Origin: Thalassobacillus pellis
GTDB lineage: Bacteria > Bacillota > Bacilli > Bacillales > Halobacillaceae
DNA: 64,000 bases
Assembly (NCBI RefSeq): GCF_016908295.1
Contig: NZ_JAFBDO010000001.1
Coordinates: 434,001 to 498,000, forward strand
Direction: 5' to 3'
Shown piece after piece: positions 34,761 through 43,603 of this stretch. The position numbers and the translations under genes were made by a program. The stretch's first letter is position 1; each line of letters begins with the position of its first letter. Below the pieces are notes generated by a model. It searched no databases. It worked only from the letters and a program-made list of their open reading frames with translations, and was not told the DNA's origin.

Positions 34761-34839
34761 ATTAGAAGAACTTGGCTTGTCGCCATGTCCTTATGGCGAA
34801 AGCCTTAGTTTTACTTATACTTTAATCCTTTAACAAAGT
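34761..34839. repeat. 79-bp structured dispersed repeat, copy B
   Basis: Copy B of the element at 23466-23544. Shared parts include AACTTGGCTTGTCGCCA, GTCCTTATGGCGAAAGCCTT and ACTTTAATCCTTTAACAAAG. One change breaks the pairing of the first hairpin. Confidence 0.75.
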
Positions 34840-34847
34840 ATTAAGAA

Positions 34848-34879
34848 AGGCAAAGCCTCTATTTAAAGAAGCTTTGCCT
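34848..34879 (-). terminator. Terminator of the GalNAc-type operon
   Basis: Arms AGGCAAAGC (34848-34856) and GCTTTGCCT (34871-34879), with TTTC following in the minus direction, just behind the Gfo/Idh stop at 34887. Confidence 0.7.
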
Positions 34880-34886
34880 CATGAAT

Positions 34887-36026
34887 TTATTCAAAGTTAA
34901 TTTTTTCAAACCGGCCATTTTGTACTGAGTCTCTTGCTTTCATACACATCAACCCGCTCAGCAAACCATCTTCCAATGGAGATTTTGATACAGCTTTTCC
35001 TCCTTTCATTACCTCAATGAAGTTTTGCACCAAAGCCGAATCTCCTCCAAAGTGAGTCTTACCTTCTGTGTCGATTTCATGGGTTTCTACTATATCTGTG
35101 TGGTGCTGGTAGATACTTAGTTTGTTTTTATAGAAATCAAATTCCATTGTTCCTTTATGTCCCATTAACCTTGCCCCTCGTACTCCAGCTTTCTTTCGGA
35201 CAAAAAAGTTCTGGGAATAGGACACATGCATGCCGGTTTCATATTGGATCAGGGCGCTTGCTGAGTCATGGTTTCCTGTATCTTCTGCAAAACAGCAATA
35301 CTCACCTTGGGGAACTTCCCCTTTTTTCCTTTTTAATACGGCGCTTTCCAGGCATGTATCCTGCTCACTGCAATCCACGCACTTCAGGCTGGCTGGTTTA
35401 TCACCTGTAAAAATCTGCTTAGATTCCATTGCTGAAATCCTAGTAGGCTTAAGGTCTAATAAATAATTGATATAGTCAAAGTCATGGGTTGCTTTTTGCA
35501 AAAATAAACCGCCTGTCTGTTCTTCATTCCGATACCAGTTCTGAAAATACACCGTCCCATATGTCACATTGTTGGTAGCCTGTACGTGTTCGATTGTTCC
35601 TAGTTTTCCTTCTTCAATAAGTGCTTTGGCATGCTTCAAGATAGGAGTGAACCTTAACGGGAATGAAACGACAACCTGGGGTTTATATTTTTCGTTGGCT
35701 TTTTTCAACTGTAATAGTTGCTGATGATTGATAGCAACGGGCTTTTCTAAAAAAATCGGTATATTGCTTGGAAATACTTTCATAGCCATTTCGGTATGTA
35801 AATCGCATCTCGTTCCAATGATGATGCCGTCTAATTTTTGATCCTCCAGCATCTCCTCAGGAGTTTTATAAAAGGAAATATTCTCAGCTTCATCGCCTAA
35901 TTTTTCTTTGACAGCTTCTTGATTAATTTCAGTAATAGCAGTAATTTCGCAGGATGGATCGCATTGTTGTAATTCTTTTATGACGTGACTCGCCCTGAGT
36001 CCGTAGCCTATTACGCCTATATTCAT
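34887..36026 (-). CDS. Gfo/Idh/MocA oxidoreductase with cysteine-rich insertion
   Basis: A 379-residue member: GVIGYGLRASHVIKEL at the N terminus, LEKPVAINHQQLLQL near 97 and GGLFLQKATHDFDYINYLL near 172. After about residue 210 it carries a cysteine cluster, CVDCSEQDTC followed by GEYCCFAEDTGNHDSA, which could bind zinc or an Fe-S group and is seen only in one branch of the family. Its start overlaps the nagA stop (ATGA type, 36023-36026), so it is coupled to the GalNAc genes. Because GH109 alpha-N-acetylgalactosaminidases belong to this fold, an NAD-dependent glycosidase is conceivable but unproven. Confidence 0.85.
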   Translation of the reverse strand: MNIGVIGYGLRASHVIKELQQCDPSCEITAITEINQEAVKEKLGDEAENISFYKTPEEMLEDQKLDGIIIGTRCDLHTEMAMKVFPSNIPIFLEKPVAINHQQLLQLKKANEKYKPQVVVSFPLRFTPILKHAKALIEEGKLGTIEHVQATNNVTYGTVYFQNWYRNEEQTGGLFLQKATHDFDYINYLLDLKPTRISAMESKQIFTGDKPASLKCVDCSEQDTCLESAVLKRKKGEVPQGEYCCFAEDTGNHDSASALIQYETGMHVSYSQNFFVRKKAGVRGARLMGHKGTMEFDFYKNKLSIYQHHTDIVETHEIDTEGKTHFGGDSALVQNFIEVMKGGKAVSKSPLEDGLLSGLMCMKARDSVQNGRFEKINFE

Positions 36027-37213
36027 TGCACCATCCCCTTACCCAAACTTTCCGTTGCCTGAAGTTCCCCTCTGCACATAGATAGGACAACATCTCCGGC
36101 ATCATTAATAACAATAATGTCAGCATCTTTTCCAGGATGGATCGATCCTTTTCGATGGTACACACCAATTTTCTTCGCAGGATTGACAGCGGTGATTTTT
36201 GTCAGAACGGAAACATCATGATCGATCCAATTGGCAAAATTTCTCCTTGCTTCATGCATGTGTAATGTACTGCCTGCAAGAGATCCCTCTTCATTTAATG
36301 CTTTCCCGCTCCTGACAAAAACCTCCTGACCACCCAACTGATATACTCCATCCACCAGGTTTTTCGCACGCATCGCATCGGTGATTAGGATAAATTTATC
36401 AGATCCTTTCAGGTTGTATGCTAACTTAATCATCTCAGGGGCCACGTGTATTTTGTCAAAAATAACTTCAACACTCGTATCTGGTGACAACAAGGCTGCT
36501 CCTGCCGCACCTGGTTCCCTATGGTGAAGGCCAGACATCCCATTAAATAAATGCGTGGCATGGGAAACTCCTTGAAAAGTTGCTTCAGTCAACATTTCAT
36601 AGTTGCCATTGGTGTGTCCCATGGAAACAGTAATACCTTTATTATTCAAGTATTTAATCAAAGTAAAGTCCTTATCTTTTTCAGGGGCAAGTGTTACTAA
36701 TTTAATAGATTCACCCGAGAGTTCCTGCCACCGTTGAAATTTTTCCACATCTGGCACCTTGATATGTTCAGCACGCTGTGCTCCCCGCTTTTCCTTATTG
36801 ATAAATGGGCCTTCCAGATGAAACCCTAACAGCTCAGCCCCACTATTATTACTGGAACGAATGTGATGTGCTGCGTTTACCAAAGCACGATCGATCAGAC
36901 TCTCGGAGCTAGTCATGGTAGTTGCTAAAAAGGAAGTGGTTCCTTCCGAAGGTAATACCTTACACATTTCAAGCAAGGCTTCCGATGTACCATCCATCAC
37001 ATCATGGCCGCTTGCTCCATGAATATGGATGTCAATCATTCCAGGGACAACCCATCCGAGCCCGCGGCAGTCAATGGTCCGGATATTCTCTTTCGTAATT
37101 GTACGATTAGCTGAAACCTCCATGATTTTCCCGTTCGAAATATAGATGGAGCCTCCCCGGATTTCCTCTTCCCCGGTATAAATATCAGCATTTTCTAAAA
37201 TAACATCTTCCAT
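36023..37213 (-). CDS. N-acetylhexosamine-6-phosphate deacetylase (NagA/AgaA)
   Basis: A 396-residue amidohydrolase-fold enzyme removing acetate from GlcNAc-6-P or GalNAc-6-P. Visible: VVPGMIDIHIHGASGHDVMD near residue 55 (metal HxH), GFHLEGPFINKEKRGAQ near 130 (metal Glu), VSMGHTNGNYEMLTEA and SHATHLFNGMSGLHHREPG near 195-220, and catalytic Asp in ILITDAMRAKNL near 280. With AgaS-, tagatose-kinase- and KbaY-type neighbours, GalNAc-6-P is the more likely substrate. Two bases separate its start from the ROK kinase stop. Confidence 0.92.
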   Translation of the reverse strand: MEDVILENADIYTGEEEIRGGSIYISNGKIMEVSANRTITKENIRTIDCRGLGWVVPGMIDIHIHGASGHDVMDGTSEALLEMCKVLPSEGTTSFLATTMTSSESLIDRALVNAAHHIRSSNNSGAELLGFHLEGPFINKEKRGAQRAEHIKVPDVEKFQRWQELSGESIKLVTLAPEKDKDFTLIKYLNNKGITVSMGHTNGNYEMLTEATFQGVSHATHLFNGMSGLHHREPGAAGAALLSPDTSVEVIFDKIHVAPEMIKLAYNLKGSDKFILITDAMRAKNLVDGVYQLGGQEVFVRSGKALNEEGSLAGSTLHMHEARRNFANWIDHDVSVLTKITAVNPAKKIGVYHRKGSIHPGKDADIIVINDAGDVVLSMCRGELQATESLGKGMVQ

Positions 37214-37215
37214 GG

Positions 37216-38112
37216 CTATCCTTCCTTTAATACTGGCGTTTTGGATGAAGCTTTCATGGCTGCGCCAAAAAGAGCTGAGCTATCTCCTAATTTGCTTTTT
37301 TCAAGTTTGTTAATCCAAGCCTCCTGGATTGGATGCTTACATAATTTCTCGTATTGCAATTGGATAAGTTTATAAAAAGCTGGCTGGTTGCTGATTACTC
37401 CTCCACCAATCACAATTTTATGTGGATCAAGGGTAGCAGTAACCATAAATAAACCCAAGGCAATGTGATAGGCTTTCTTCTCGAAAAATCGCGTTAATTC
37501 TTTCTTACCTTCCTGCCAAAGCTTCATTCCTTCTCGAAGTGAAGCGATGCCATATTGCGCCTTAAGCTCCTTTTCCATGGCTGAGCCGGAAGCACAGGCT
37601 TCTAATGTTCTTCCATTTACAGGGTAGAAGCCTATCTCCCCTGCCATCCCTTCCCCTCTCAACGGTTTCCCTTCAAAGATAATGCTAGCCGATAAGCCTG
37701 TACTGACCGTCACGTATATCAACATTTCTTTTTCCAACACCCTGGCTCCCCATTCCCCTAGAGCAGCTGCCACTACATCATGCTCCATCGTAATACTGCT
37801 TCCAGGGAAGCTTTCGATCAACCGCTGCTTTAACGGGAAATTCCGCCACGGCAGATTGTTCTGATATACGGCTATGCCATTTTCTATATCTACTTTCCCT
37901 GGTACAGTCACTCCAAGGTTTGAGATGTTGCCAGATTCCAATCCTGCCGTTTGAATAGCAGTCTGCATACTTCCCAACAATGATAGATACATATTTTCAG
38001 AGGAAGAGGCATCGCTCTTTTTTGTTATTTGTGATAACCACTCCTGGTTTTCATTCATTACACCTGCAGCTATCTTCGTACCGCCAATGTCTACTGCCAA
38101 TGAATAATTCAC
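37216..38112 (-). CDS. ROK-family sugar kinase
   Basis: A 298-residue ROK kinase: SLAVDIGGTKIAAGVM ATP motif, substrate/catalytic Asp in MEHDVVAAALGEWG near 107, and GEIGFYPVNGRTLEACASGSAME near 160. The four-ligand zinc motif CxCGxxGCxE of most ROK proteins is missing. In a cluster with an ABC importer and no PTS, it would supply the 6-phosphate on free N-acetylgalactosamine (or another N-acetylhexosamine) made by the GH123-like enzyme. Translated right after the SIS protein gene, 21 bp away. Confidence 0.85.
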   Translation of the reverse strand: MNYSLAVDIGGTKIAAGVMNENQEWLSQITKKSDASSSENMYLSLLGSMQTAIQTAGLESGNISNLGVTVPGKVDIENGIAVYQNNLPWRNFPLKQRLIESFPGSSITMEHDVVAAALGEWGARVLEKEMLIYVTVSTGLSASIIFEGKPLRGEGMAGEIGFYPVNGRTLEACASGSAMEKELKAQYGIASLREGMKLWQEGKKELTRFFEKKAYHIALGLFMVTATLDPHKIVIGGGVISNQPAFYKLIQLQYEKLCKHPIQEAWINKLEKSKLGDSSALFGAAMKASSKTPVLKEG

Positions 38113-38133
38113 ACTTAGATCCCCGTTTCTAAA

Positions 38134-39162
38134 TTAAATTTTCAATTTCACAACCTGAGTCAGGTTTCTCGGTTCATCGGGATTCAGACCTAACGCCTTT
38201 GCTTTGTAAAAAGCCAAGAGCTGAAGATAAGGCATATAAAGGGCAGCAGCTTCATCAGATGGAGCATCTCCAGGAATAAGCAGTTCCGTATCTCCGTTAA
38301 CTTGAGACTCTTTCCCTTTAAGTACGACCACTTTCGCACCTTTGTTTTTAATATCGGTTACCAGGCTGCTGTCGTAGGCTTCTGAAGTTTCAGACGTAAG
38401 CAACACGACTACGGTGGAAGAATCCACTATGGATATTGGGCCATGACGGAATTCCAGATTAGAATAGCTTTCACATTCGGTCTGTGTCATTTCTTTTATT
38501 TTCAAAGTAGCTTCTTTGGCTATTCCGTTGAAGACACTCGCACCCAGATATATGAACCTTTTATAATTTGTATCGTTCGCTAATGCTTTCAGAGATTCCT
38601 CTTTCTTCATCAATGAAGATGATAAATCCGGAATTTTACTTAATTCCTTTTTCTTAATTTCCTTTCCGCCAACATGCGCCGCATATAACTGGAGGGCATA
38701 CAGCATACTGGAAAAGGACTGGGTCATCACTACACTTTTTTCATTAATATGATCCAGTAGAATTACCTCATCCGAAAGTTCTCCTGAATCACTGGATTGA
38801 TTACAGGTAATAGCCAGCGTATCAATATAATCAATGTCTTTCACATATTCCAAAGCCTTTACTGCCTCCGATGTCGTTCCAGAACGAGATATGACAATGA
38901 GCTGGTAAGAGTAATGCTCTGAAAAAACACTGCCGAAATCCATGAATATCTCAGAGGATGGTACAGCAATAGCCGTTTTTCCAGTAGTTTTCTGAAAGTA
39001 CTTTGCTGCAGAATGAGCTAAATAAAAAGAAGTGCCGCAACCGGTAAACACAAATACATCATAATTTCTTTTTCCATCGTACTTTTTCTTATCCATCACC
39101 TCATACGTCAATTTCAATGCGTGATCCTGCTCCGTAATTTCTTTCCATGTATATGTCTCCAT
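38134..39162 (-). CDS. SIS-domain aminosugar-phosphate isomerase/deaminase (AgaS/FrlB type)
   Basis: A 342-residue protein with two SIS (sugar isomerase) domains. ATG 39162 follows AGAGGTGA at the right distance; the frame from 39192 overlaps the upstream kinase gene. First domain: VFVFTGCGTSFYLAHSAAKYF and VISRSGTTSEAVKALEYV; second domain: FIYLGASVFNGIAKEATLKIKEMT and the catalytic-type SNLEFRHGPISIVDSSTVV. AgaS proteins of this size deaminate and isomerise galactosamine-6-P to tagatose-6-P, which matches the kinase and aldolase next to it. FrlB-like deglycase activity is the alternative. Confidence 0.86.
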   Translation of the reverse strand: METYTWKEITEQDHALKLTYEVMDKKKYDGKRNYDVFVFTGCGTSFYLAHSAAKYFQKTTGKTAIAVPSSEIFMDFGSVFSEHYSYQLIVISRSGTTSEAVKALEYVKDIDYIDTLAITCNQSSDSGELSDEVILLDHINEKSVVMTQSFSSMLYALQLYAAHVGGKEIKKKELSKIPDLSSSLMKKEESLKALANDTNYKRFIYLGASVFNGIAKEATLKIKEMTQTECESYSNLEFRHGPISIVDSSTVVVLLTSETSEAYDSSLVTDIKNKGAKVVVLKGKESQVNGDTELLIPGDAPSDEAAALYMPYLQLLAFYKAKALGLNPDEPRNLTQVVKLKI

Positions 39163-39172
39163 ATTCTCACCT

Positions 39173-40105
39173 CTACCCAATTTTTTTGACACTGATTTTC
39201 TGTTGTAAATCCAAGTAATCTTGCCGGTTTACCCGCCCTGCCTTGGTCTGTAATGCATTAGCAATTCCGGCAGCCATACCGTTCAGAAGAGCCAGCTCGA
39301 TATCATCACTGTCTTGCAGAACTCCTCCAATCCCGGCAAAAGTGGCATCTCCACTGCCGACACTATTAACTGACTTAATTTCAGGAATTATTGCTTGGTA
39401 AATTCCTGTATCACCTACAGCAATTGCCCCTTCCTTTCCTAACGTAACGAATACATATTTGACTCCTTTTTGATGGATAAGCTTTGCTTCAGCTATGACA
39501 TCTTCCAGATTGTCTAATTTCCTTCCGCAAAAATCTTCAAGCTCTTTCTTATTTGGTTTGATTATTTCAGGCTCGATTTCCAGACACTTTTTCAGCGGTT
39601 CCCCGCTGGTATCAACACCACAAAAGATACCTTTAGCCTGAAGTTCTTCCACTAGAGTTTTATAAGAGTCAGCCGGCAATCCTGATGGCAGACTTCCTGA
39701 GAAAAGGACCAAACTACTTTCATTTGCTATTTCTTTTAAATGACTGATAAATCTTTTCCATTCCTTCTCCGAAACAGCTGGCCCATTTTCTAAAATCTCT
39801 GTCTCGACTTTTCCGCTTTCATCGATAATGTTCAGGCATGTACGTGAGTTTTGGCTTATTTCAGACCATTGCTGATTTACAGGGAACTCTTTCAACCTTT
39901 CAATGATCAGCCTGCCATCTGACCCGCCAATCAGACCAGTGACTGTCACATCATTCCCTAAGGTGGACAAAACTTTCGCAACGTTGACACCCTTCCCGCC
40001 AGCTTCTGTGGCAGCCTTTTTTACTCGGTTTGCCGTTCCAACTGTCAGGTTATCAAGCCAGTATGTTTTATCGATTGCTGCGTTCAAGGTAACGGTTGTG
40101 ATCAA
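39173..40105 (-). CDS. PfkB kinase, tagatose-6-phosphate / 1-phosphofructokinase type
   Basis: A 310-residue PfkB-family kinase. The start is probably TTG 40105 (AAAGGGGG 8 nt upstream; ITTVTLNAAIDKTYWLDNL is the family start), overlapping the end of the aldolase gene. Motifs: GGKGVNVAKVLSTLG near 37-50, LVLFSGSLPSGLP near 130, KPNKKELEDFCG near 183 and catalytic SVNSVGSGDATFAGIGG near 250. LacC-type enzymes phosphorylate tagatose-6-P to tagatose-1,6-bisphosphate, the substrate of the aldolase encoded just upstream. Confidence 0.88.
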   Translation of the reverse strand: MITTVTLNAAIDKTYWLDNLTVGTANRVKKAATEAGGKGVNVAKVLSTLGNDVTVTGLIGGSDGRLIIERLKEFPVNQQWSEISQNSRTCLNIIDESGKVETEILENGPAVSEKEWKRFISHLKEIANESSLVLFSGSLPSGLPADSYKTLVEELQAKGIFCGVDTSGEPLKKCLEIEPEIIKPNKKELEDFCGRKLDNLEDVIAEAKLIHQKGVKYVFVTLGKEGAIAVGDTGIYQAIIPEIKSVNSVGSGDATFAGIGGVLQDSDDIELALLNGMAAGIANALQTKAGRVNRQDYLDLQQKISVKKIG

Positions 40106-40979
40106 GACCGCTTCCCCCTTTATTTGCCGATCCAAGTAATGAAATTTTTTGCGCTACCACTTTAGATACTTCATCCATTGCAGGAACAAAGTATTTTCTA
40201 GGATCACTTACATCAGGATCCTCGCTTAGAACCTTTCTTAAAGCCTCCACAAATACCACTTTCAATTCGGTTGAAAAATTCACTTTAGCAACTCCGTATT
40301 TCAATGCTTCCATAACACTGACATCGGGCACGCCTGATGCACCATGCATGACAATAGGTACATCAACCATTTTATTAATCTGTTCTAACAAATCAAAACG
40401 CAGCTTCGGTTCCTTCTTGTACAACCCGTGAGCAGTACCGAATGCTGGAGCAAAAAAATCGATGTCCGTCTCCTCGACAAATGTTTTAGCATCAGAAGGC
40501 TGGGTGAACATGGCATACTCCTCACTAACCTCCAGGTCATCTTCCACTCCGCCGATTGTACCGAGTTCAGCTTCCACCGGGACACCCATCGGCTTGGCGG
40601 CAGCTACCACGCGTTTGACCAGCTCGATATTTTCCTCAAAAGGGAGGTGAGAGCCATCAATCATGATGGAGGTATATCCTGCGCGCAGACATTTCATTGC
40701 CGTTTCGAAAGAGTCCCCATGATCTAAATGAAGCGCAATTGGTATTTTTGCTTTTTCAGCGGTTGCTTTTATCATCTGGACTGCCCGATCGATTCCAAGA
40801 TACTTCACGGTCCCAGGAGTCGTTTGCAAAATGATAGGGGCAGCTAATTTCTCTGCCTGTCGGACTACTGCTTCCAATATTTCCAAATTATGTACCGCAA
40901 AAGCACCTATTCCATAATTGTTTCGATAAGCATCTGTCATAATTTCCTTACTTGTCACAAAAGCCATGTTAGTTTTCAT
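40068..40979 (-). CDS. Class II ketose-bisphosphate aldolase, KbaY/GatY type
   Basis: A 303-residue zinc aldolase of the tagatose-bisphosphate subgroup: GIGAFAVHNLEILEAVV, ALHLDHGDSFETAMKCLRAGY near 83-103, VEAELGTIGGVEDDL, FAPAFGTAHGLYK near 180, IVMHGASGVPD near 210 and KVNFSTELKVVF. It should split tagatose-1,6-bisphosphate into dihydroxyacetone phosphate and glyceraldehyde-3-phosphate. The exact start is uncertain: ATG 40979 is only 25 bp from a GntR operator and has AGGGAAAGG touching it, so an internal start at 40967 is possible. First gene after the regulator. Confidence 0.9.
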   Translation of the reverse strand: MKTNMAFVTSKEIMTDAYRNNYGIGAFAVHNLEILEAVVRQAEKLAAPIILQTTPGTVKYLGIDRAVQMIKATAEKAKIPIALHLDHGDSFETAMKCLRAGYTSIMIDGSHLPFEENIELVKRVVAAAKPMGVPVEAELGTIGGVEDDLEVSEEYAMFTQPSDAKTFVEETDIDFFAPAFGTAHGLYKKEPKLRFDLLEQINKMVDVPIVMHGASGVPDVSVMEALKYGVAKVNFSTELKVVFVEALRKVLSEDPDVSDPRKYFVPAMDEVSKVVAQKISLLGSANKGGSGLDHNRYLERSNR

Positions 40980-41003
40980 CCTTTCCCTATATCCCGTTAT
41001 CCG

Positions 41004-41017
41004 GTTGATGGGTCAAC
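41004..41017. promoter_or_regulatory. GntR operator upstream of the aldolase gene
   Basis: GTTGATGGGTCAAC is identical to sites at 46918-46931 and 48950-48963. On the minus strand it contains a -35 (TTGACC), followed after 17 bp by a weak -10 (GATATA). It lies in the 70-bp gap between the regulator gene and the aldolase gene, so it may be a promoter operator or a block to read-through. Confidence 0.75.
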
Positions 41018-41049
41018 ATCATCTAAAAAAAATAAAAGCCTACACAGAG

Positions 41050-41781
41050 TCAGATCAACTCTGTGTAAAATCTGCATCTGTCTCCACGGACAATCGACTT
41101 ACAATACTCTACTGGGCGCCTCATACTGTCATACGCAATTCTTTCCAGCAATAATGCCGGGCTCCCTTCATGGACATTAAGTTGACTTGCTTCGTGTTCC
41201 AGTATCAGAACTGGCTCAAACGTTTCTTTCGCAGAGCTTACGACCACATTAAAATCATTGGCAAGGATATCGTACAAAGGTGTTTTGCCCACTAGTTTCA
41301 TTTTTTCTAAATCGTCAACCCGATTTACCGGCAAATAGGAGGTTTCTAATATAATAGGTTCATCATTTGCACAACGCAGTCTTTTCAGCATAATGACTTC
41401 TTCGTCTTTGTTTATCTGTAAAGCGGATGCAATCTTCTGAGGGGCCTTTACCTGCTCCAGCTCTAACAGAATATCCTTTGGCCGCAATCCCTTGTCTTTA
41501 AGCACCTGGCTGAAGCTGTAGAATCCAGACAGCGACTGCTCTATTTTTGGTTTGTTGACAAAGGTCCCCGTCCCCTGGACACGATATAGCGTACCTTCCT
41601 GCACCAGGTCCTCGATTGCTTTTTTGACAGTATTACGACTGACATTATATTGCTCCCGCAGTTGATGTTCGGAAGGAATCTTATCCCCAGGTTTCCAAAT
41701 ATTATTTTCAATATTTTCGATGATGATTTCTTTCAGCTGATGATACAATGGCACAAAACTAGTAGAATCAAGCACTTTCAC
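41050..41781 (-). CDS. HutC-type GntR regulator of the GalNAc-type cluster
   Basis: A 243-residue regulator: winged helix (PLYHQLKEIIIENIENNIWKPGDK region with SEHQLREQYNVSRNTVKKAIEDL and GTLYRVQGTGTFV, about 10-72) and UTRA effector domain (about 90-240; EVIMLKRLRCANDEPIILETSYLP, ALLLERIAYDSMRRPVEYCKSIVRGDRCRFYTEL). UTRA proteins of amino-sugar clusters usually sense a phosphorylated amino sugar. The start is GTG 41781 with AGAGG somewhat distant. Three identical GTTGATGGGTCAAC sites around its genes are the likely operators. Confidence 0.9.
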   Translation of the reverse strand: MKVLDSTSFVPLYHQLKEIIIENIENNIWKPGDKIPSEHQLREQYNVSRNTVKKAIEDLVQEGTLYRVQGTGTFVNKPKIEQSLSGFYSFSQVLKDKGLRPKDILLELEQVKAPQKIASALQINKDEEVIMLKRLRCANDEPIILETSYLPVNRVDDLEKMKLVGKTPLYDILANDFNVVVSSAKETFEPVLILEHEASQLNVHEGSPALLLERIAYDSMRRPVEYCKSIVRGDRCRFYTELI

Positions 41782-41822
41782 TTTTTAACTCATCCTCTCT
41801 TTCCAAGGCGTCCATATATTAA

Positions 41823-41836
41823 TGTAAATGTTATCA
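41823..41836. promoter_or_regulatory. Imperfect cre-like site before the HutC-type regulator
   Basis: TGTAAATGTTATCA differs from the cre consensus TGWNANCGNTNWCA only at the central C (T here). Position upstream of the regulator gene suits catabolite control, but one core mismatch makes this weak. Confidence 0.35.
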
Positions 41837-41850
41837 TAAATAGTTTAAGG

Positions 41851-43524
41851 TTACCTGTCTATTTTAACTGTCGATTGATTCCTGGCCGCTTCTTCTACTA
41901 TTCTTTGATTGATTTCGTTTCTTTTATTGATCAGCCAACTGCTTTTTAGTGGAACTTGTTCAAAAGTCAGCGGCTCCTCTAAAGAGTTTTCGATCAGTTC
42001 TATTACCTGTTCTTTTCCAAGATAGGTTTCTAATAACTGCAATGCCCTTAAATCCTGTAAAGCTTCGTAAAAAACCTTTATTCTTATAGAATTTATCGGG
42101 CCATTTTCACCAGGGTATACTAAAAAAGCGTCCCCTGATGGAAAACCATGCCCAGCATCGGTATTCAGGAAGGGATTGATGTGCTCGCGGGACAATTTTG
42201 AAAACCAGAAATTGTATCCCCAATGCAGAAAACCTTTGATATTAAACTTATAAAGCTGGAACCCGATAATCCGGTTACGTGCTGAAGGAAAATTAAAAAA
42301 GCGGTTGGAAACTTTTTTATATTGTTTACAGCAGTAGTAGGTCCAAAGATCAGGGACCTCCTGTTCCAAAAAAGTGTTAATGTGATCGCTGGCCGGGATT
42401 GGCTGCTTTACAATACCCTTTTTGTAATAGTCATAGTCCGATAAAGCATCAATTACAGGATAATCAGACAGGTAGGAATGTATAAACTTACTGGCTTCCT
42501 TATAAGCAAAAAGGTTATCTCTATCAGGCTCATCAGAAACATGAAAATAAACGTTTTCAACTAAATTATGTTCTTTTATAAAAGTAATTAATTCGGGGAG
42601 AAACTGGGATAAGAAAGTTTTATATTCTATTCCAGCTGCCTCCGTTTCCCAACCAAATATTACTTTCTTCTGGCCATTTTCAACTGCGATTATTTTGGGA
42701 GCATGCTTTGCCCCCCACTGGGTAAAAAAGTGAGAGAACTCAAAGTATACAATTCCTTTTTCCTGTGCGATTTCTATCCATTTTCTTAAATTGGAAAAAT
42801 CAAATGAATAGCTGGAACCTTTCTTTTCAACATCAATCAATTGAACAGTCGGCCGCTCTGCCCCTATTTCTGTATCTAAAGGCGGGGTGAATAACGGTGT
42901 CAATATCATATTGACGCCATGTGCCACTGCATTTTGTAAATAGGTATCAATCAATTTCCAGTGATCTTTGCTGAATACAGGTACATCATAGTGGACCGCG
43001 AGGCAATCAGCGTGAAACCATTCCGTATGAATCAACTGCTGATCAGGCAGCCTTGCATCCAATATTTCCAAGTGAAAAGTTTCTCTGGCAAGTACGTCGT
43101 TGCCGGAACGGAAAATGACATGAATCGGATATACTCCTGATGTTTCATCTTCGGGTATATTCACGCTGAACCATAACGCGCGCCATTGATTGGGCAGACC
43201 CGCAACCACTCTATCCTTTTCAGGGTAAAGAGGATCGGGATATAGACCTGGTGTTGTTCGCAGCACATTGGAATCATGGTCATGATAACTCGGCAGTTCG
43301 GAAGGAACCACCCCGACAGAATGGAACTCAATCGCTTCGCTAATTTCAGATTCCACCATAACCTTTAACTCAGGAAGCAATTCACCATTATTACGATAAG
43401 CTACTTGAAAAGAAAACGTTTCAGCCTTAAGAGCTGTACCACCTGTATAAGGAGCTGCTTTTAACTCTTCATCAGGGAACACTTTTTCTAACGAGCTTAC
43501 ACATTTTGTCTCTAAATGTACCAA
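41851..43524 (-). CDS. GH123-like glycosidase (DUF4091), probable beta-N-acetylgalactosaminidase
   Basis: A 557-residue protein with an N-terminal beta-sandwich (about 1-155) and a barrel with the catalytic-looking Asp-Glu pair D331-E332 in VYFHVSDEPDRDNLFAYKEA, as in GH123 enzymes that use the substrate's N-acetyl group. Aromatic substrate residues may lie in GFLHWGYNFWFSKL near 435. There is no signal peptide, so it cleaves imported oligosaccharides. Start is TTG 43524 with AAGGTGG. It directly follows the importer and precedes the regulator and GalNAc-6-P genes, supporting GalNAc release. Family assignment is from motifs only. Confidence 0.7.
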   Translation of the reverse strand: MVHLETKCVSSLEKVFPDEELKAAPYTGGTALKAETFSFQVAYRNNGELLPELKVMVESEISEAIEFHSVGVVPSELPSYHDHDSNVLRTTPGLYPDPLYPEKDRVVAGLPNQWRALWFSVNIPEDETSGVYPIHVIFRSGNDVLARETFHLEILDARLPDQQLIHTEWFHADCLAVHYDVPVFSKDHWKLIDTYLQNAVAHGVNMILTPLFTPPLDTEIGAERPTVQLIDVEKKGSSYSFDFSNLRKWIEIAQEKGIVYFEFSHFFTQWGAKHAPKIIAVENGQKKVIFGWETEAAGIEYKTFLSQFLPELITFIKEHNLVENVYFHVSDEPDRDNLFAYKEASKFIHSYLSDYPVIDALSDYDYYKKGIVKQPIPASDHINTFLEQEVPDLWTYYCCKQYKKVSNRFFNFPSARNRIIGFQLYKFNIKGFLHWGYNFWFSKLSREHINPFLNTDAGHGFPSGDAFLVYPGENGPINSIRIKVFYEALQDLRALQLLETYLGKEQVIELIENSLEEPLTFEQVPLKSSWLINKRNEINQRIVEEAARNQSTVKIDR

Positions 43525-43603
43525 GCTTATGCCACCTTTCCCAACTTACCCTGTTGATCTCGTTTATTGATTCTAATAATTTAAATACTTTTAATAAAAC
43601 AGC

